A DNA stretch of 64,000 nt from Nocardia pneumoniae NBRC 100136. GTDB lineage: Bacteria > Actinomycetota > Actinomycetes > Mycobacteriales > Mycobacteriaceae. Below the pieces are notes generated by a model. The model was not told the origin of the DNA and made no database searches. It saw only the letters and a program-made list of their open reading frames with translations. Shown here in pieces: positions 60,981-64,000 of the stretch. Where the stretch lies: the NCBI RefSeq assembly GCF_000308755.1, contig NZ_BAGF01000084.1:62001-126000 (forward strand), read 5' to 3'. The position numbers were made by a program, and so were the translations under genes. Within the stretch, counting starts at the first letter, position 1; the number at the start of each line of letters is the position of its first letter.

Positions 60981-61436
60981 ATGGCTGAGACCGTCGGCGC
61001 GACGCCGGGCCCGATCCTCGTCCTCAACGGCCCGAATCTGAACATGCTCGGCACCCGGCAACCAGAGGTGTACGGGTCGGCGACCTTGGACGACGTGGTG
61101 GAACTGTGCAAGCGGACCGCGGCGAAGTTCGACCGGGAGGTCGTCGCCTTCCAGTCCAATTCCGAGGGCGCTCTCATCGATCGCATCCATCAGGCGCGCG
61201 GCGCCGAGTCGGGCATCGTGATCAATCCCGGCGGACTGACCCATACGTCGGTGGCTTTGCGGGACGCGTTGGTGATTCCGGAACTCCCCATCGTCGAGGT
61301 GCACATCAGCAATGTGCACGCGCGTGAGGAGTTCCGGCACCACTCGTACATCTCTCCGATCGCCACCGCCGTGGTCGCGGGCATGGGGATCCAGGGCTAC
61401 GCCGCCGCGATCGAATTCCTGGCGCGCTCGGCCTGA
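60981..61436 (+). CDS. aroQ: Type II 3-dehydroquinate dehydratase
   Basis: Third step of the shikimate pathway: 3-dehydroquinate to 3-dehydroshikimate. The 151 residues match the dodecameric type II class. LVLNGPNLNMLGTRQPEVYGS-type N-terminus holds the flexible lid with the catalytic tyrosine Y31. QSNSEGALIDRIHQA, INPGGLTHTSVALRDAL and VEVHISNVHAREEFRHHSYI carry the glutamate, asparagine and catalytic histidine. The transcript appears leaderless. No other shikimate gene is adjacent. Confidence 0.95.
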   Translation: MAETVGATPGPILVLNGPNLNMLGTRQPEVYGSATLDDVVELCKRTAAKFDREVVAFQSNSEGALIDRIHQARGAESGIVINPGGLTHTSVALRDALVIPELPIVEVHISNVHAREEFRHHSYISPIATAVVAGMGIQGYAAAIEFLARSA

Positions 61437-61464
61437 TCGAACCGGCTCCGCGCGCGGGTTCGGC

Positions 61465-61914
61465 TCACTTGGCGAGCTGGAAAACCGGAAACCCGGGCGC
61501 GATGGCGGCGAGTTCCGCGTCGGTGGCGTCTTTGGTCACGCCCTCGAAGAACTTGCCGACCTCCCAGCCCCACTTCTGCAGGTACAGGCGCAGCAGCGGC
61601 ACCTTGTCGGCGTCGGCCACCTCCGTGGCGGTGAACGCCTCCACCTTGCGACCGAGCCGCAGCTCGCCCCCGCCCGCGACCCGCAGGTTGCGCACCCACT
61701 GCGTGTGCCCGCGCGGCGCCACCAGGAAGCGCTCGCCGTCCTCGCGCACCAGCAGATTGACCATCGTGGTCCGCCACTCACCGCTCTTGCGCCCGCGCAC
61801 CGCGAGCAGCCGCGAACCCATCACGCTGATGCCCAGCTTGGGCAGCAGATCGAAGATCCGGTTGAGGACCAAATCCAGTCCGGCGGGTCCGATGTAGCGG
61901 GTGCTGTGGTCCAT
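61465..61914 (-). CDS. F420H2-dependent reductase-like protein (Ddn family)
   Basis: Protein of 149 residues of the split-beta-barrel, deazaflavin(F420)-dependent nitroreductase/quinone reductase family. RGRKSGEWRTTMVNLLVR and FLVAPRGHTQWVRNLR are the family's cofactor-binding signatures. ATG 61914 has AGGAG 9 bases upstream. The upstream region has two copies of GAGCACTGCTCTCT, each with the palindrome AGCAcTGCT, at 61935 and 61988. Inducible control by a TetR- or MarR-type protein is likely. The substrate may be a quinone or an electrophile. Confidence 0.86.
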   Translation of the reverse strand: MDHSTRYIGPAGLDLVLNRIFDLLPKLGISVMGSRLLAVRGRKSGEWRTTMVNLLVREDGERFLVAPRGHTQWVRNLRVAGGGELRLGRKVEAFTATEVADADKVPLLRLYLQKWGWEVGKFFEGVTKDATDAELAAIAPGFPVFQLAK

Positions 61915-61934
61915 AGTTCCTACTCCTCGTTTGC

Positions 61935-62001
61935 GAGCACTGCTCTCTATAGCGAGAAGTGTTCCACGTTTGCCGCGGTGAAGTCAAGAGCACTGCTCTC
62001 T
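61935..62001. promoter_or_regulatory. Twin palindromic operators upstream of F420-type reductase
   Basis: GAGCACTGCTCTCT occurs exactly at 61935-61948 and 61988-62001, 53 bp apart. Each contains the perfect palindrome GAGCA-C-TGCTC. The first is 21 bases from the reductase start. The rest of the 222-base gap (to 62136) holds no gene. Confidence 0.7.
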
Positions 62002-62136
62002 CTTTCGCTTCACATCGGCGCGGCGGACATGGCGGACCGGGAGGCGGGGTAGGCGTGGACGCCGGAGTAGGCGGGGAGGACGGTGCAGGCGCGGCCGACT
62101 CTGCGGGGTGGGGCGCGGCCTACCCGTCCGCGGGCA

Positions 62137-63015
62137 TCAGGCGTCGCCGCGCATCAGCGCGTAGGTGGAAACCGCCTTGCCCGCCTGCTCGCTGGCGGCG
62201 ACCGCCTTGCGCCAGAAGGATTGGGAGGTGTGCGAGAGCGTCGCGTCGACGCCGACCTCCTCGCTCGCATCGATGACGTGCTGGGCGCCCGCGTCCATCA
62301 TCTTCAGGCTGGCAAGGGTGGCCCATCCGCCGTTCTGGTTGGCGACCGAGAACTCCTCCATGAAATACGGGAACGCGGCGGCCGAACGGATCGCGAACGG
62401 GACGAACGCGGCGATGTCGTGGCCGGAGCGATCGATCATCGCGGTCGCCTGGTCGAAGGCGAGCAGCCACGGATGGAAGATGGTCAGCAGCCCCTGATAG
62501 AAGACCTGCGCCAGGCCGTCGTCGGCGCCGAGGTACTCCTGCGGGCTCAACGGGCGCAGCAGCTCGGCGTGGGCGTCGAAGACCTCCCGCGGGCCGCTGT
62601 AGAAGATGTACGACGCCGGATGCGTGATGTTGTCCCCGGCCGACATGACGCCGCCGGAGAGGAACCGCGCGCCGTGCGAGCGAACCCACTCCGCGCCCTT
62701 GCGGGCCTTCTCCGGCGAATCCGAGGACAGGTTCGCGATCACCTTGCCGTTCAGGTGATCGGTCGCCGGACCGAGCACGTCGTACATGGCCGCGTAGTGG
62801 GTCAGGCTGAGCACGGTGACCTCGTTGGCGTCGAGCGCGTCGGCGACGGTCGCGGCGCGTTTCGCGCCCAGTTCGACCATGGCGTCCACCTTCTCGGGGC
62901 TGCGGTTCCACACTGTCACCTCCACGCCTGCGTCCAGGAAAGCCCGGACCATCGCCTGGCCCATCGGACCCAGCCCGATGACGGAGACGGCGCGTGTGGT
63001 GGTCTGCTCGGACAT
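62137..63015 (-). CDS. NAD(P)-binding imine-reductase-like / 3-hydroxyisobutyrate-dehydrogenase-like protein
   Basis: Beta-hydroxyacid-dehydrogenase-superfamily protein of 292 residues. The Rossmann motif VIGLGPMGQAMVRAFL is at residues 11-26, with VWNRSPEKVDAM (Arg-Ser) favouring NADPH. FLSGGVMSAGDNITHPASYI and the helical C-terminal dimerisation domain (e.g. TLASLKMMDAGAQHVIDASE) are typical of imine reductases (IREDs). ATG 63015 has GAAGGGA 7 bases upstream. It is divergent from the HxlR regulator, its likely controller. Confidence 0.84.
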   Translation of the reverse strand: MSEQTTTRAVSVIGLGPMGQAMVRAFLDAGVEVTVWNRSPEKVDAMVELGAKRAATVADALDANEVTVLSLTHYAAMYDVLGPATDHLNGKVIANLSSDSPEKARKGAEWVRSHGARFLSGGVMSAGDNITHPASYIFYSGPREVFDAHAELLRPLSPQEYLGADDGLAQVFYQGLLTIFHPWLLAFDQATAMIDRSGHDIAAFVPFAIRSAAAFPYFMEEFSVANQNGGWATLASLKMMDAGAQHVIDASEEVGVDATLSHTSQSFWRKAVAASEQAGKAVSTYALMRGDA

Positions 63016-63118
63016 GATGTGTCCCTTCGGTTGTCGTTCGCATTGCTGTCGGCGCCGGAATTCATCGTCGTTCCCGCAGGTAGAGTCGGGAAGACCGAAC
63101 GTGCGGGTGCGGTTGCTT

Positions 63119-63128
63119 ACCTCGAGGT
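63119..63128. promoter_or_regulatory. Possible HxlR operator
   Basis: ACCTCGAGGT is a perfect 10-bp palindrome in the 137-base divergent region between the IRED-like gene and the HxlR gene, 24 bases before the HxlR start. It is a candidate autoregulatory site. Confidence 0.4.
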
Positions 63129-63152
63129 TCGAAAACAGGTCAGAGGAGCGCG

Positions 63153-63509
63153 GTGGACGTGAGCAGTGACGCGGATCACGATGTGTGTGGCATGACGGTC
63201 GCCATCGATGTCGTCGGCGGGAAGTGGAAACTGCACCTGATGTGGGTGCTCGGGACGGGCCCGCGGCGATTCGGCCAGATCCGCAGGCTCCTCACCGGGG
63301 TCAGCGAGAAGGTGCTCGCCGAGAATCTGCGCCAGCTCGAAGCCAGCGGCGTGGTGCACCGCGAGGTCTATCCCGAAGTCCCGCCGCGGGTGGAATATTC
63401 GCTCACCCCGCTCGGTGAGGAACTCGCCGTCGCCCTGCGCCCGCTCGAGGAGTGGGGCGACCGGCACCGCCGCGAACTGACCGCGAACCTGTTGGCGTCC
63501 GCGAGTTAG
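63153..63509 (+). CDS. HxlR-family winged-helix regulator
   Basis: Regulator of 118 residues. CGMTVAIDVVGGKWKLHLMW, then GPRRFGQIRRLLTGVSEKVL and LRQLEASGVVHREVYPEVPP form the HxlR winged helix. C12 in the N-terminal DHDVCGMT is the conserved cysteine that in some relatives senses electrophiles or redox changes. GTG 63153 has GAGGAG 5-6 bases upstream. Its stop overlaps the convergent glycerate kinase gene by 4 bases. Divergent from the IRED-like reductase, which it probably controls. Confidence 0.87.
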   Translation: MDVSSDADHDVCGMTVAIDVVGGKWKLHLMWVLGTGPRRFGQIRRLLTGVSEKVLAENLRQLEASGVVHREVYPEVPPRVEYSLTPLGEELAVALRPLEEWGDRHRRELTANLLASAS

Positions 63510-64000
63510 GTCAGCTGCTCGGCGGCGATACGCGCGCCGACGCCTTCGAGCAGCGACGCCGCGTCGGTCATACAGCGTGCCGGGTCGGGTTCCACGTCGG
63601 CCAGCGCATAGCAGTCGGCGAAGCCCGCGGCCCGAATCTCGTCGGGCGCGAGGAGAGTGCGGCCGACCACGGCGATCACTGGAACACCCGCCTCGCGAGC
63701 CACCGCGCACACGCCGACGGGAGCCTTGCCGTGCAAGCTCTGTCGATCGAGCGAGCCTTCGCCGGTGACGACGAGGGTGGCGGTGGCGAGTAGGTCGCGG
63801 AATTCGAGGAGTTCGAGCACGACCTCGATGCCGCTGCGTACCCGCGCACCCAGCACGGCCAGCGCTCCGAAACCGGTGCCGCCCGCGGCGCCCGCACCGG
63901 GATGGTTTGCGAAGTCAGGACCGGCGACGGACGCCCACGTGGCGAGCGCGGATTCGAGCATCTCCGACTCCGCCGGACCCGCGCCTTTCTGCGGCGCGTA
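63506..64000 (-). CDS. Glycerate kinase, 5' truncated by window edge
   Basis: C-terminal 164 residues of a glycerate kinase (GlxK/GckA family), which phosphorylates D-glycerate to 2- or 3-phosphoglycerate using ATP. The frame stays open to base 64000, where YAPQKGAGPAESEMLE is the usual QKGA region near the middle of the ~370-residue family. GAGAAGGTGFGALAVLGARV, LVVTGEGSLDRQSLHGKAPV and VPVIAVVGR are the glycine-rich and catalytic blocks. No allantoin or glyoxylate genes are visible nearby. Confidence 0.88.
   Translation of the reverse strand, partial: YAPQKGAGPAESEMLESALATWASVAGPDFANHPGAGAAGGTGFGALAVLGARVRSGIEVVLELLEFRDLLATATLVVTGEGSLDRQSLHGKAPVGVCAVAREAGVPVIAVVGRTLLAPDEIRAAGFADCYALADVEPDPARCMTDAASLLEGVGARIAAEQLT

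Noticed and set aside
1..64000. tRNA, rRNA, CRISPR, IS elements, prophage or integration sites
   Set aside because: I saw no tRNA-like cloverleaf, direct-repeat/spacer array, transposase or integrase. A computed scan (tRNAscan, CRISPR finder) would be needed to be certain.

Overview
The window is high-GC chromosomal DNA from a mycolic-acid actinobacterium, most probably Nocardia or a close relative (inferred from gene content and gene order, not from a marker gene). Pointers are the mycolate exporter MmpL3, the arabinofuranosyltransferase AftD, a porin/PgfA-type DUF3068 protein, an F420-type reductase and a KstR-type operator. From memory, much of the order matches blocks of the Mycobacterium tuberculosis chromosome: fadE5, fadA2, fabG4, htdX, tetR, lpqI, DUF2613, aftD (Rv0244c to Rv0236c); acyltransferase, DUF3068, membrane protein, glycosyltransferase, methyltransferase, aldehyde dehydrogenase (Rv0228 to Rv0223c); pckG, a pair of degenerate GTPase-like proteins, trmB, NYN protein, mmpL3, AI-2E transporter (Rv0211 to Rv0205). 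I saw no tRNA, rRNA, CRISPR array, insertion sequence or prophage.

Layout. 1-15 kb: a fatty-acid block (partial fadE5; fadA2 divergent from fabG4-htdX) interrupted by a regulator, a secreted DUF4185 protein, a small membrane protein, a VanW-type wall protein and 6-phosphogluconate dehydrogenase. It continues with a cysteine-tailed DUF5685-like protein, a TetR regulator and the lipoprotein LpqI. A 15-bp-arm palindrome between fadA2 and fabG4, and a related site before tetR, suggest one TetR regulon. 14.6-31 kb: universal stress protein, isochorismate synthase, then an envelope block: DUF2613-aftD, DinB-like protein, acyltransferase, DUF3068/PgfA-like protein, a flippase, a GT-C-like membrane protein, a GT4 glycosyltransferase and a methyltransferase. 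30.5-41.7 kb: aldehyde dehydrogenase with two KstR-like sites, GlxA-type regulator, HD protein, pckG, the degenerate GTPase-like pair, a short-chain dehydrogenase and a secretory-type lipase.

41.8-46.3 kb is a tight operon trmB-NYN-mmpL3 with overlapping stops and starts. 46.5-58.3 kb holds a large DUF2339 membrane protein, an XRE/TPR regulator with a divergent small gene, MerR, a DUF1707 protein, a two-component system, the AI-2E family transporter, a six-helix membrane adenylate cyclase, a flippase-like LPG-synthase-fold protein and DUF3054. 58.3-64 kb holds a lipoprotein with a penicillin-binding-protein fold but no catalytic motifs, a conserved actinobacterial hypothetical, aroQ, an F420-type reductase with twin operators, an imine-reductase-like protein divergent from an HxlR regulator, and a partial glycerate kinase.

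The genes mainly serve lipid metabolism and building of the arabinogalactan-mycolate envelope. No clearly new multi-gene system is proven. The best leads are the catalytically dead PBP-like lipoprotein, the Cys-rich tailed protein, the degenerate GTPase pair, the flippase inside the PgfA/GT block, and several unassigned operators. Many starts lack a Shine-Dalgarno sequence and sit 6-8 bases after a TANNNT hexamer, as expected for leaderless mRNAs.
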